Under the pieces are notes generated by a model, which saw nothing but the letters and a program-made list of their open reading frames with translations, made no database searches and had not been told where the DNA came from. Below, piece by piece: positions 1 through 5,885 of a stretch of 6,888 nucleotides of DNA. The DNA is from Actinomycetota bacterium. GTDB lineage: Bacteria; Actinomycetota; CADDZG01; WHSQ01. How positions within the stretch are numbered: position 1 is the stretch's first letter; the number at the start of each line of letters is the position of its first letter. Both the position numbers and the translations under genes were made by a program. The stretch spans positions 1 to 6,888 of the forward strand of contig JACDBF010000379.1 of assembly GCA_013695055.1 (NCBI GenBank). The letters run 5' to 3'.

Positions 1-320
1 CCCTCACGCCCTACTTCGAGAGCCGCAGCCGCCGTAGAGGCCGGACGAAGCTTCCAGGACACGTCGGCAGGCAAGAAAGCGATCCTGCCGGCGCCGCGGA
101 TGCCGAACACGATTCGCTTGGAGCCCAGGAGCTCCTCCCTCTCCCTGAGCCGCTCCACGGCTTCGTCGTAGGTGAGGCCCCCGAGCGCTTCGCCGCCTCG
201 GAGGTTCACTCCGTAATGAACCAGGCCGGACGAGATGCCGAGCTCCGCCAGCAGCACGAAAACCAGGAGCGCGCCGGTAACGGCCACGCGCATATAGAGC
301 TTGGTCTGCGGGATCCTCAC
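1..320 (-). CDS. Membrane-anchored PG_binding_4/VanW-type protein, N-terminal part
   Basis: Partial gene; its 3' end lies beyond the window. From the GTG at 320-318 it gives 106 residues. Residues about 11-30 form a hydrophobic segment (VAVTGALLVFVLLAELGI) after a short basic start, so it is a signal anchor or uncleaved signal. Residues about 38-106 resemble the PG_binding_4 domain (YoaR-like) found ahead of VanW or L,D-transpeptidase domains. Seen are a G-G-L-T-Y-D-E-A-V-E-R-L motif and, later, the typical F-L-P-A-x-x-x then A-A-A-L-E-V-G-R ending. The family is thought to act outside the membrane on the cell wall; the C-terminal domain that would decide between VanW and YkuD is not visible. 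An in-frame TAG lies four codons upstream of the GTG, so the start cannot be much earlier; the Met at residue 10 is the alternative. No clear ribosome binding site was seen. Confidence 0.6.
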   Translation of the reverse strand, partial: MRIPQTKLYMRVAVTGALLVFVLLAELGISSGLVHYGVNLRGGEALGGLTYDEAVERLREREELLGSKRIVFGIRGAGRIAFLPADVSWKLRPASTAAAALEVGRE

Positions 321-357
321 GTTCCAATGCTAAGGCTGCCCGAAGCGTCGGAAAGGG

Positions 358-371
358 CGCGGGCGCCCGCG
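358..371. repeat. Perfect 14-bp GC palindrome (possible terminator hairpin)
   Basis: CGCGGGCGCCCGCG is its own reverse complement and can fold as a 5-bp stem with a 4-base loop. It lies between the 3' end of the nuclease remnant and the start of the PG_binding_4 gene, both on the minus strand. It could be a weak terminator, but no T-tract follows it on the minus strand. It could also simply reflect high GC. Confidence 0.3.
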
Positions 372-411
372 ATTTTCGGGCCCCCGGAGGTCCGTCGTTT
401 CCCACGGGGAT

Positions 412-540
412 TCAAGCGTCGCCGTTGCACGTCTCGGGGGCCCACAGGCCCACGTCCGACTCCCGCGCCGATGCCTGCAGATCTCCGAAAAGCGTGCTGT
501 GGCGCACGTTCGTCGGGTTTAGCTTGTTGTAGCGGTTGCT
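412..540 (-). pseudogene. SNase-like nuclease, 3' remnant A
   Basis: Reading the minus strand from the TGA at 543-541 down to the TGA at 414-412 gives about 42 residues with no start codon. They include NKLNPTNVRHSTLF and end VGLWAPETCNGDA. The last 32 residues align without gaps to the last 32 of the intact nuclease at 2102-2713, with 16 identities, including the N-x-R-H, L-F, G-L-W-A and T-C-N-G positions. The catalytic part of the fold is absent. The remnant begins within about ten bases of the vapC stop codon, so the toxin gene replaced or was joined to the rest of the nuclease gene. It is unlikely to be translated on its own. Confidence 0.75.
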
Positions 541-548
541 TCAGGCGT

Positions 549-959
549 TCAGACCCGGACGACCTCTAACCCTGGCACCTCGTCATAGTCCGCGTCCTGG
601 GATACCACCGGGATCCCGTTCGCGATCGCTGTTGCCGCTATCCAGGAGTCATTCAACGGCATCCTTTTCCCCTGGTCCCGCAGTGCGAGGCGCAGCGTCG
701 CCCACGCGTGGGCCACTCTGGAATCGATCGGCAATGGGTCGAGAGACTCAACTCGGGAAAGAGTCTCTAACCGTTGCGCACGCGTGGATCCATCGGAAGC
801 CGCAAGTACGCCAAGCCGAAGCTCCCCCACCGTTACCACCGACACCGCAACGTTCAACGGCGGTGGATCGGTGAATGCCCTGTCTTGTTCGATCGCGATG
901 AAGACGGACGTGCCGGCAAGAGCTAGCTCTGGTCTCTGCGAGCCTTGCCGAGCCGTCAC
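549..959 (-). CDS. vapC: VapC-type PIN-domain toxin, first catalytic Asp replaced by Gly
   Basis: 136-residue PIN-domain protein, the ribonuclease half of a type II toxin-antitoxin pair. PIN landmarks in order: an AGTSVFIA block at residues 15-22, where the family normally has D-T-S; E46 in the V-G-E-L motif; D104 in P-L-N-D-S-W-I-A-A-T-A; and D122 in V-V-S-Q-D-A-D-Y. The first metal-binding Asp is Gly16 (codon GGC; one transition from GAC), so catalysis may be impaired. The GTG start at 959-957 overlaps the antitoxin stop by 4 bases (GTGA), the usual translational coupling in vapBC operons. Length is normal for VapC and the frame is clean. Its 3' end abuts a nuclease remnant. Family assignment is firm; whether the toxin is active is uncertain. 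Confidence 0.88.
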   Translation of the reverse strand: MTARQGSQRPELALAGTSVFIAIEQDRAFTDPPPLNVAVSVVTVGELRLGVLAASDGSTRAQRLETLSRVESLDPLPIDSRVAHAWATLRLALRDQGKRMPLNDSWIAATAIANGIPVVSQDADYDEVPGLEVVRV

Positions 960-1210
960 CTGATGGGGGCGTCGTCAGTTGTCTCAGGGAGCAGTTCTGC
1001 GAGTTCTTGTTTCAGTCCCGGATCCGCGCGCCAATCATCCGCTGCCTCGAGGAAGCGGTGCCAGCTGATGGAGCGAGGACGACTGGCGAGCGGCACCAAC
1101 TCAGCCACGGGACGACCGCTGACGGTCACCCTCAGCCGCTCCCCCGCTTCTACGCGGCGCAGTACGCCACTAACATCGTTACGCAGGTCTCGAGCCGGAA
1201 CATCAGTCAT
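956..1210 (-). CDS. vapB: VapB antitoxin, Phd/YefM family
   Basis: 84 residues from the ATG at 1210-1208. The N-terminal half, with P-A-R-D-L-R-N-D-V-S-G-V-L-R-R-V-E-A-G-E and then V-T-V-S-G-R-P-V-A-E-L-V-P, is a typical Phd/YefM DNA-binding antitoxin domain. The charged C-terminal part, containing W-R-A-D-P-G-L and E-T-T-D-D, would be the segment that binds and neutralises the PIN toxin. The frame stays open upstream to 1357, but that extension has no family resemblance, so the start was placed at MTDVPARDL. This start lies 10 bases downstream of a perfect inverted repeat that fits autoregulation. It overlaps the toxin gene by 4 bases. Confidence 0.88.
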   Translation of the reverse strand: MTDVPARDLRNDVSGVLRRVEAGERLRVTVSGRPVAELVPLASRPRSISWHRFLEAADDWRADPGLKQELAELLPETTDDAPIR

Positions 1211-1236
1211 GTGACTAACTGTAGCATTTCTGCTAC
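1211..1236 (-). promoter_or_regulatory. Probable vapBC operator and promoter
   Basis: A perfect inverted repeat, GTAGCA-N4-TGCTAC, occupies 1221-1236, ending 10 bases before the vapB ATG. Phd/VapB antitoxins usually bind such palindromes to repress their own operon. On the minus strand the repeat runs into TACAGT (1223-1218), a good -10-like hexamer. A transcript starting about 7 bases later would begin almost at the ATG, so a leaderless mRNA is plausible; no Shine-Dalgarno is seen. No convincing -35 was found. The symmetry is directly seen; binding and promoter activity are inferred. Confidence 0.6.
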
Positions 1237-1353
1237 GCAAGCGGAGAAATGGCGTGGGTTGGAACGACAAGCAGTCGACCGATCCTGAACTCGGTGGGTC
1301 TGCAAACAACAACTTGATGTTGCGATTCAGAACCCGCGACCCATGAGCGCAGT

Positions 1354-1802
1354 TCACCGCTGGGGTGGAGTCACGAACCCCAGTTGGACCATTGCCTTCA
1401 GATCCTCGCGCACAGCCCAGTGCTCGATGATCTTGTGCTCAGCGATCCGAAGATATGGACGTGTTCGTAGTGCCACTCTCTGTTGGTCGCGGAAAGTCCG
1501 GCGAAGTCCCCGTCGTTCGTTCCGGTCATTAGGATCCTGGCCACGACCCTGTCTTCTTCTGCAATCAGGTCGAGAATCTCGACTGACAGGTCGGACAATC
1601 CTGCCCGTAACCACTCGAAGGTCCCTTCGACCTCAGCGGGTCCGAAGGGGACGGCTTCGGTTGGCCATTCAGAGAGATCGAAGGACCGTGCGCTGGTTCC
1701 GCCCGGCGGGATGGTGGACTTCGCCTAGCACCGAGTAATCCGCTCGGTCAAGAGCATCAAAGTGTTTCTGACCAATTCCTTGTTGGTGCCCAACTCGCTC
1801 AT
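1354..1802 (-). pseudogene. Frameshifted SnoaL-like / ester-cyclase family gene
   Basis: The ATG at 1802-1800 has a good AGAGG site 7 bases upstream, and the stop is the TGA at 1356-1354. The reading switches frame at least three times. It begins MSELGTNKELVR; continues in another frame as HFDALDRADYSVLGEVHHP (from about 1764); returns to the first frame from about 1684 with F-E-W-L-R-A-G-L-S-D-L-S-V-E-I-L-D-L-I-A-E-E-D-R; and then shifts near 1445 to AEHKIIEHWAVREDLKAM. Together these match the whole SnoaL-like NTF2-fold family (about 130-150 residues): the N-K-x-x-V-R start, the D-L-I-A-E-x-D-x-V-V-A-R strand, M-T-G-T, and I-x-E-H-W-A-V-R-x-D near the end. Read in one frame it also meets a TAG at 1727-1725. 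It is most likely a decayed gene; clustered sequencing indels are the alternative. Confidence 0.75.
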
Positions 1803-1878
1803 GATTCGACCTCTTCCAATATCCGCTCATTGTGCTGGGGTATCGATCAAGTCTCGCTGATTATCGGCACTTCTCGAT

Positions 1879-1911
1879 CATACGGACGCACGTTCGCGAG
1901 CGTCCCTTATG
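1879..1911. repeat. Imperfect inverted repeat between nuclease remnant B and the SnoaL pseudogene
   Basis: Arms CATA + GGACGC + CG pair with CG + GCGTCC + TATG around a 4-base loop. There is one T-T mismatch and a small asymmetric internal loop, giving 12 pairs in all. On the minus strand it starts about 13 bases after the stop of remnant B, which fits a terminator position, but no T-tract follows. It could also be a scar of the rearrangement that joined these fragments. Confidence 0.35.
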
Positions 1912-1923
1912 AGGGTCGGCAAC

Positions 1924-2048
1924 TCACGGTTTGCCATTGCAGATGTCCGGTGACCGGAGTCCTCGGCTGTGTTCGCTGCATCGCGTTTGAGCTCGACAAA
2001 CAATTCGGAATGGCGGACGGTAGAGCGAGTTTAGCTTCTTGTTGCGTT
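1924..2048 (-). pseudogene. SNase-like nuclease, 3' remnant B
   Basis: The minus strand from about 2048 to the TGA at 1926-1924 encodes, across two frames, a decayed nuclease C-terminus. It reads QRNKKLN, then after a one-base shift TVRHSELFVELKRDA, then back in the first frame RGLRSPDICNGKP before the stop. From the shared AAGCTAAAC (Lys-Leu-Asn) to the stop there are exactly 114 bases, the same as in remnant A (525-412), so the two frameshifts compensate and the pieces are colinear. The N-terminal and catalytic parts are missing. It sits directly downstream of the intact nuclease gene in the same orientation. Confidence 0.7.
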
Positions 2049-2101
2049 GGCACAGGGATCAGATCTAAACCATCGCTCATTCTGCGAGTCTTCGCCCGCT
2101 C

Positions 2102-2713
2102 CTACCCTTCGCCGTTGCATGTGTCGCCCGCCCAAAGGCCCCTGTTGTTCGCTTCGGCCTCATGTTGGAGGCTCGCAAAGAGATCGGCGTGGCGAATATT
2201 CGGCGGGTACGTGTACGCCGAGGCATAGCCGTTTGCGACCAAGCGCGCATTGGCCATCTCAGCTCCCAGATAGACGTAGCGCAGCAACCGATCGTAGGCA
2301 TCTGTGTTCTCTGTGTCATCGACCATGAGAACGGTCCGGCCGTCGAGCAAAGCGCCGAGCGCCGCGGAGGCTTCTCTACCGAAGCACTCGATGGGCGAGC
2401 CGGGCTTGACCGACTCGGGGGTATCGACCCCCACTAGACGGACGTCGTACTCGTCGCCGATCTCGGTGATGCCGGCGCCGGGCCCTTCGACCCGGCCGGT
2501 GATCACGACTTCGAGGGTGTCTCCATCGATGACGCGGGTGACCCGGGCTTGTTCGTAGCCCACAGGCTCCTCGTGGATGGTCGCAGGAGCCTGAATGGCA
2601 AGTGAGACAGACTGCGATGAGCACGCGGCGAGCCCCAACAGCGCTAGGAGGAGTGCGCTTCTCACGCTCCCAGCATGGACGAGGGGCGGGCTCGAAGGTG
2701 AGGCGCGGGCCAC
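2102..2713 (-). CDS. Staphylococcal nuclease-like (thermonuclease) lipoprotein
   Basis: 203 residues from the GTG at 2713-2711. Residues 18-31 (RSALLLALLGLAAC) form a lipoprotein signal with lipobox L-A-A-C, so the mature protein would start at Cys31 and be tethered outside the membrane. The SNase domain covers about 56-196 and keeps its landmarks: V-I-D-G-D-T (61-66; D63), V-R-L-V-G-V-D-T-P-E (91-100; R92, D97, E100) and the Arg in Y-D-R-L-L-R-Y (R142). These match the calcium-binding and catalytic set of the family, which hydrolyses DNA and RNA. Cys110 and Cys199 could form a disulfide. The GTG at 2665-2663 (residue 17) is an alternative start that would give a more usual signal length; the first start has AGGGG only two bases upstream. 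Two decayed copies of its 3' end lie further along the same strand. Confidence 0.88.
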   Translation of the reverse strand: MARASPSSPPLVHAGSVRSALLLALLGLAACSSQSVSLAIQAPATIHEEPVGYEQARVTRVIDGDTLEVVITGRVEGPGAGITEIGDEYDVRLVGVDTPESVKPGSPIECFGREASAALGALLDGRTVLMVDDTENTDAYDRLLRYVYLGAEMANARLVANGYASAYTYPPNIRHADLFASLQHEAEANNRGLWAGDTCNGEG

Positions 2714-2976
2714 TTCCCCTGTTCGGGCAAGGAGGTGGCGCCGCCGCTTCTCGGCGGCCCACCTCTCTAGTGCCCTCCCCGAAAGCGGACGCCCCTTTTA
2801 TCCCCATTGTTGAGGCTCGGGCTCCCGGCAGCTTTTGGAAAACCGCAGTGGCTCGAAGCCTCAATTGCATGATCGGCTCGATCGGCCCGTCTCTGCACGG
2901 CCAGATGTGACCATTTTTCGACCCGTCGATTGACTAGACCGGCCGGGCCCAGGCGCGGTCGCAGCGACAGTGCAGC
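2714..2976. other. Non-coding gap with two stem-loops between histidine kinase and nuclease
   Basis: 263 bases with no credible gene. Two inverted repeats stand out. At 2732-2765, GAGGTGG pairs with CCACCTC and GCCGCCG with CGGCGGC (14 bp, one bulged C, 5-base loop). At 2810-2864, TTGAGGCT pairs with AGCCTCAA, with further weaker pairing inside. On the minus strand both would lie after the kinase stop and before the nuclease start, so they may be a terminator, part of the nuclease leader, or both. Neither is followed by a T-tract. I recognise no known riboswitch class. Confidence 0.5.
2732..2765 (-). terminator. Strong GC-rich hairpin, possible terminator or leader structure
   Basis: A 14-bp stem with a single bulged C and a 5-base loop, about 19 bases upstream of the annotated nuclease start. 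The lack of a downstream T-run makes a classical intrinsic terminator uncertain, although GC-rich bacteria often have terminators of this kind. If it lies within the nuclease transcript it would instead be a leader hairpin. Confidence 0.4.
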
Positions 2977-4362
2977 TTAGTCGCGCAGCGCGCGGTCCTT
3001 GGCCCGGGGCTCCCGCTCCGAGTCCTGCTCGACGACGTTCTCGAGGTTGGAGGTGCGCGGCAGGGTGACCATCGCTGTCGTGCCCTCCCGATCGCTCGAC
3101 AACTCGAACCATCCCCCATGGTCGCCGACGAGCGAGCGAACCACGCGCAGTCCAAAGCCCGGACCGGAACAGGCTCTCTGCGCGGGCGACTGAGCCAAGT
3201 CGAGGAGCGGCGCAGATTCTTTTTCAGCGCCCTCATCGTGTACGGCAATAACGACGTTGCGTGGACTCGCTTGCAGCGAGACCTCCACCCGCCCACCCGT
3301 GTACCTGAGAGCGTTGTCGATCAAATTGGACAGGACCTGATCCAGAACAAGAGGGTCAACCTCGGCCATAACCATCTGATCGGGAAGCGAGACTCGGAGG
3401 CGCTCTCCCTCTGGAAAAGGCGACATGGCATTGGTGATCGAACCTCTGATGTCATGAGAAACGGGCTCTATGACGACGTCCTCCAACTCGACTCGCGCGG
3501 CCTGGAGCAGACGGTCGACCGTTCGGCCCAGCTCCATCCCCTGTTCTCGAATCGAGGTCACGAACTCCCTCCGTTGCGTCTCGGGCAGGCGATCCCAGTG
3601 CCGCCCGAGCGTGGCCGCATACCCGATGACCGAAGTCAGAGGAGTCCTGAGCTCATGAGAGATCGTGGCAAGGAACTGGGCCCGCGCGAGGTTGGTAGCC
3701 CTCAGGTAAGTCAACGAGGAGCGCTGCCGGTCGAGCACGCCTGCCCGCTCTAGGGCGGATCCGGCATGAGAGCCGAAACGGCGGAGCGCCTGCGTCGCGA
3801 CCTCGTCAAAGCCTCCATCGGGTGGGCAGAGCTCGAGCGCGGCAAAGGTTCGCCCGGCTACCTCCAGCTCTACCTCCAGGGGCGCCGCCCGCTCGGCTCC
3901 AGCATGTTCGTAGTGAAGGTCCACGGCCAGGTCGCCGTCCCGGTCGAGCACATGCACTCTTCCGCCACGGGCTCCGGTGATCTCGACGGCCGCGTCGAGG
4001 ACCACTTGAAGGGCGGCGTCTATGCCCAAGGGCAGGTGGAGGCGCTCGCTCGCGGCTCCCAAGGTCTCGAGAGCTTTCAGCCGGCTCTCGAAGCTCGCGA
4101 TCATGACCTGCTGACGCGTCATCGCCACGTTCAAGCCGGCAAGGCTTCTCTCCTTCTCCCACACGAGAGCCATAAAAGCGACGGCGAGGGCGAACGTGCC
4201 CATTCGTGCCCCCACCGGGAGTCCCTGCAGAGGGGCAAAGGTCCCCGGGGCTACCAGACTGAAGAGTAAGGAGAGCCCCGCAAACCCGGTGAGAACCATG
4301 AATACAGAGGCCAGAAGCCCCCGTCGTCGGCGCTCGAGGTCGGTCTCAGTTGGCTGAACCAT
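2977..4362 (-). CDS. Membrane sensor histidine kinase with GAF-like domain
   Basis: 461 residues from the ATG at 4362-4360, with GAGGA 6 bases upstream. Residues 16-40 and about 52-68 are hydrophobic and likely form two TM helices with only a very short loop between them. Residues 85-110 look helical, and 110-205 resemble a GAF sensor domain. The HisKA domain has the H-box F-L-A-T-I-S-H-E-L-R-T-P-L with phospho-acceptor His236. The ATPase domain has N-box N-L-I-D-N (346-350), a G1 region D-E-G-A-E (376-380) and the G2 box G-P-G-F-G-L (400-405). The second Gly of the usual D-x-G-x-G is Glu380, so the G1 box is degenerate. The protein would autophosphorylate and pass phosphate to a response regulator, but none is next to it. 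With so little extracellular sequence, the signal is probably sensed in the membrane or cytoplasm. Confidence 0.9.
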   Translation of the reverse strand: MVQPTETDLERRRRGLLASVFMVLTGFAGLSLLFSLVAPGTFAPLQGLPVGARMGTFALAVAFMALVWEKERSLAGLNVAMTRQQVMIASFESRLKALETLGAASERLHLPLGIDAALQVVLDAAVEITGARGGRVHVLDRDGDLAVDLHYEHAGAERAAPLEVELEVAGRTFAALELCPPDGGFDEVATQALRRFGSHAGSALERAGVLDRQRSSLTYLRATNLARAQFLATISHELRTPLTSVIGYAATLGRHWDRLPETQRREFVTSIREQGMELGRTVDRLLQAARVELEDVVIEPVSHDIRGSITNAMSPFPEGERLRVSLPDQMVMAEVDPLVLDQVLSNLIDNALRYTGGRVEVSLQASPRNVVIAVHDEGAEKESAPLLDLAQSPAQRACSGPGFGLRVVRSLVGDHGGWFELSSDREGTTAMVTLPRTSNLENVVEQDSEREPRAKDRALRD

Positions 4363-4568
4363 GCCTGTCCTCGGTATAGAAATCGCCGGCCCTTAGGCCA
4401 TCTCCCCACCCCCCTACCCTCGGCCTGGTCATGGTCTTCCTTTAATTCCCAGTTAGGGATCCAGGGTCCAGTCGAGGCCCCTGGTGAGGCCTCCCCGATA
4501 CCTGTACAGTTGCCGCAGGGTCTTTGGGAGCACGGGCCAGGGTCTCGTGAGCAAAAGGGGGGCGAACA
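4363..4568. other. Divergent intergenic region between histidine kinase and ABC ATPase
   Basis: Both promoters of the divergent genes should lie here. On the minus strand, TATACC (4378-4373) looks like a -10 element, but it sits so close to the kinase start and its GAGGA ribosome site that both cannot be used on one transcript. On the plus strand a run of G after AAAA (about 4554-4562) precedes the GTG of the ATPase and can serve as its ribosome binding site. No clear operator palindrome was seen. Confidence 0.4.
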
Positions 4569-5792
4569 GTGGCCGAAATCAAGCTGGAGAGGGTAACCAA
4601 GCGCTTTGCCGGCGACACGGTCGCGGTCAACGAGCTCGACCTCGACATCGAAGATGGCGAGTTCATGGTTCTGGTAGGGCCGTCCGGCTGCGGGAAGACA
4701 ACCGCTCTCCGAATGATTGCAGGACTGGAATCGGTTTCCGAGGGCGAGGTGCGGATCGGTGACAAGGTCGTCAACGATGTGCCGCCAAAAGATCGCGACA
4801 TCGCAATGGTGTTCCAGAACTACGCCCTGTATCCGCACATGACCGTCTACGACAACATGGCCTTCGGCCTGAAGCTCGCGAAAACCGAAAAGGGAGAGAT
4901 CGACGAGCGCGTCCAGAAAGCTGCGCAGGTGCTGGGTTTGCGCGAGTTTCTCGATCGCAAGCCGCGCGCGTTGTCCGGCGGCCAGCGCCAACGAGTCGCT
5001 ATGGGACGCGCCATCGTTCGGGAACCGCAAGCCTTTCTCATGGACGAACCGCTTTCCAACCTGGATGCCAAGCTGCGCGTGCAGATGCGATCTGAGATCG
5101 GTCGCATCCAGCACGACCTGGAGGTAACGACCGTCTACGTCACCCACGACCAGGTCGAGGCAATGACGATGGGCGACCGAGTGTGCGTGATGAAGAAAGG
5201 TGAGCTCCAGCAGGTCGGCACTCCCACCGAGCTGTTCGAGAAGCCGGTCAGCCTGTTCGTCGCCGGATTCATCGGAAGCCCTTCGATGAACTTCTTCTCG
5301 TCCAAACTGGAGGAATCGAATGGCGGTTACCGGCTAAAGCTAGCCGACCACGACATCGCAATCGGCGATAAGACCCTGTCGGAACGCCCAGCGCTCAAGC
5401 AATATGCCGGCAAGGAAGTCATCGTGGGCATCAGGCCTCAAGATTTCGAGGACGCCGAGATCGCATCGGACGCTCCCAAGGACGCTCGCATCAAAGCCAA
5501 GATGGACCTCGTCGAAGCGATCGGAACCGAGACGCTGGTGCACTTCGTAGTCGACGCTCCGGTGGCGATGACCGACGACATGAAGGAGCTAGCCGCGGAC
5601 GCCGGCACGGACCCCCAAACTTTTGAGGAGCGTTCCAAGGAAGGTCGCAATGAGTTCGTCGCGACGATCGATCCCCGCTCGAAGGTCAAGGAAAGGAGCG
5701 AAGCCGAGCTGGTAATCGACACCAACCGGTTCCACTTCTTCGATGTCGAGACGAGCCAGGGCATCCACGGAGAATCAAACAACCACGAGTGA
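4569..5792 (+). CDS. Sugar-type ABC transporter ATP-binding protein (UgpC/MalK/MsmX family)
   Basis: 407 residues from the GTG at 4569. It powers carbohydrate import by hydrolysing ATP on the inner face of the membrane. All nucleotide-binding motifs are present: Walker A G-P-S-G-C-G-K-T-T (37-45), Q-loop Gln83 (V-F-Q-N-Y-A-L-Y-P-H), signature L-S-G-G-Q (135-139), Walker B F-L-M-D-E (156-160) and switch His193 (V-T-H-D-Q). Residues from about 235 form the MalK-type C-terminal TOBE region, with G-I-R-P-Q-D-F at 287-293. The stretch at about 333-372, charged and including T-D-D-M-K-E-L-A, looks like an insertion in that region. The motif set and length fit the ATPase subunit of the CUT1 group. 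No permease or binding-protein gene is adjacent, so it may serve transporters encoded elsewhere, as MsmX does. The substrate cannot be read from the sequence. Confidence 0.93.
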   Translation: MAEIKLERVTKRFAGDTVAVNELDLDIEDGEFMVLVGPSGCGKTTALRMIAGLESVSEGEVRIGDKVVNDVPPKDRDIAMVFQNYALYPHMTVYDNMAFGLKLAKTEKGEIDERVQKAAQVLGLREFLDRKPRALSGGQRQRVAMGRAIVREPQAFLMDEPLSNLDAKLRVQMRSEIGRIQHDLEVTTVYVTHDQVEAMTMGDRVCVMKKGELQQVGTPTELFEKPVSLFVAGFIGSPSMNFFSSKLEESNGGYRLKLADHDIAIGDKTLSERPALKQYAGKEVIVGIRPQDFEDAEIASDAPKDARIKAKMDLVEAIGTETLVHFVVDAPVAMTDDMKELAADAGTDPQTFEERSKEGRNEFVATIDPRSKVKERSEAELVIDTNRFHFFDVETSQGIHGESNNHE

Positions 5793-5885
5793 CCCGACGC
5801 GCGGTGGCGCCAAATCGCGCGATGAAGTGGGGCGGCGCCGATAGCCCCTGAGGACCGAAGGCGCGCGCTACTTTTCGGCGAGTCG

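Noticed and set aside
4..405. 133-codon minus-strand open frame at the left edge
   Set aside because: Arg- and Pro-rich with no family signal. The neighbouring minus frame from 320 gives a TM segment and a PG_binding_4-like domain, so that frame is the gene.
1211..1357. Longer antitoxin reading from 1357
   Set aside because: The extra residues have no resemblance to Phd/VapB, and the extension would bury the operator inside the coding region.
412..2048. Integron gene-cassette array (small genes separated by similar short segments)
   Set aside because: The similar segments translate as nuclease C-termini and do not show the paired core sites of attC; no integrase is seen and the genes point the same way as the intact nuclease.
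3118..3753. 211-codon plus-strand open frame opposite the histidine kinase
   Set aside because: Antisense to the HisKA/HATPase region, whose motifs are unmistakable on the other strand.
4251..5147. 298-codon open frame on the minus strand across the start of the ABC ATPase
   Set aside because: It runs antisense to a gene with every ABC motif intact and shows no family resemblance of its own; it is a by-product of high GC.
5798..5821. CGCGCG...CGCGCG inverted repeat after the ABC ATPase as a terminator
   Set aside because: Only six pairs with a 12-base loop and no T-tract; such repeats are expected by chance in sequence this GC-rich.
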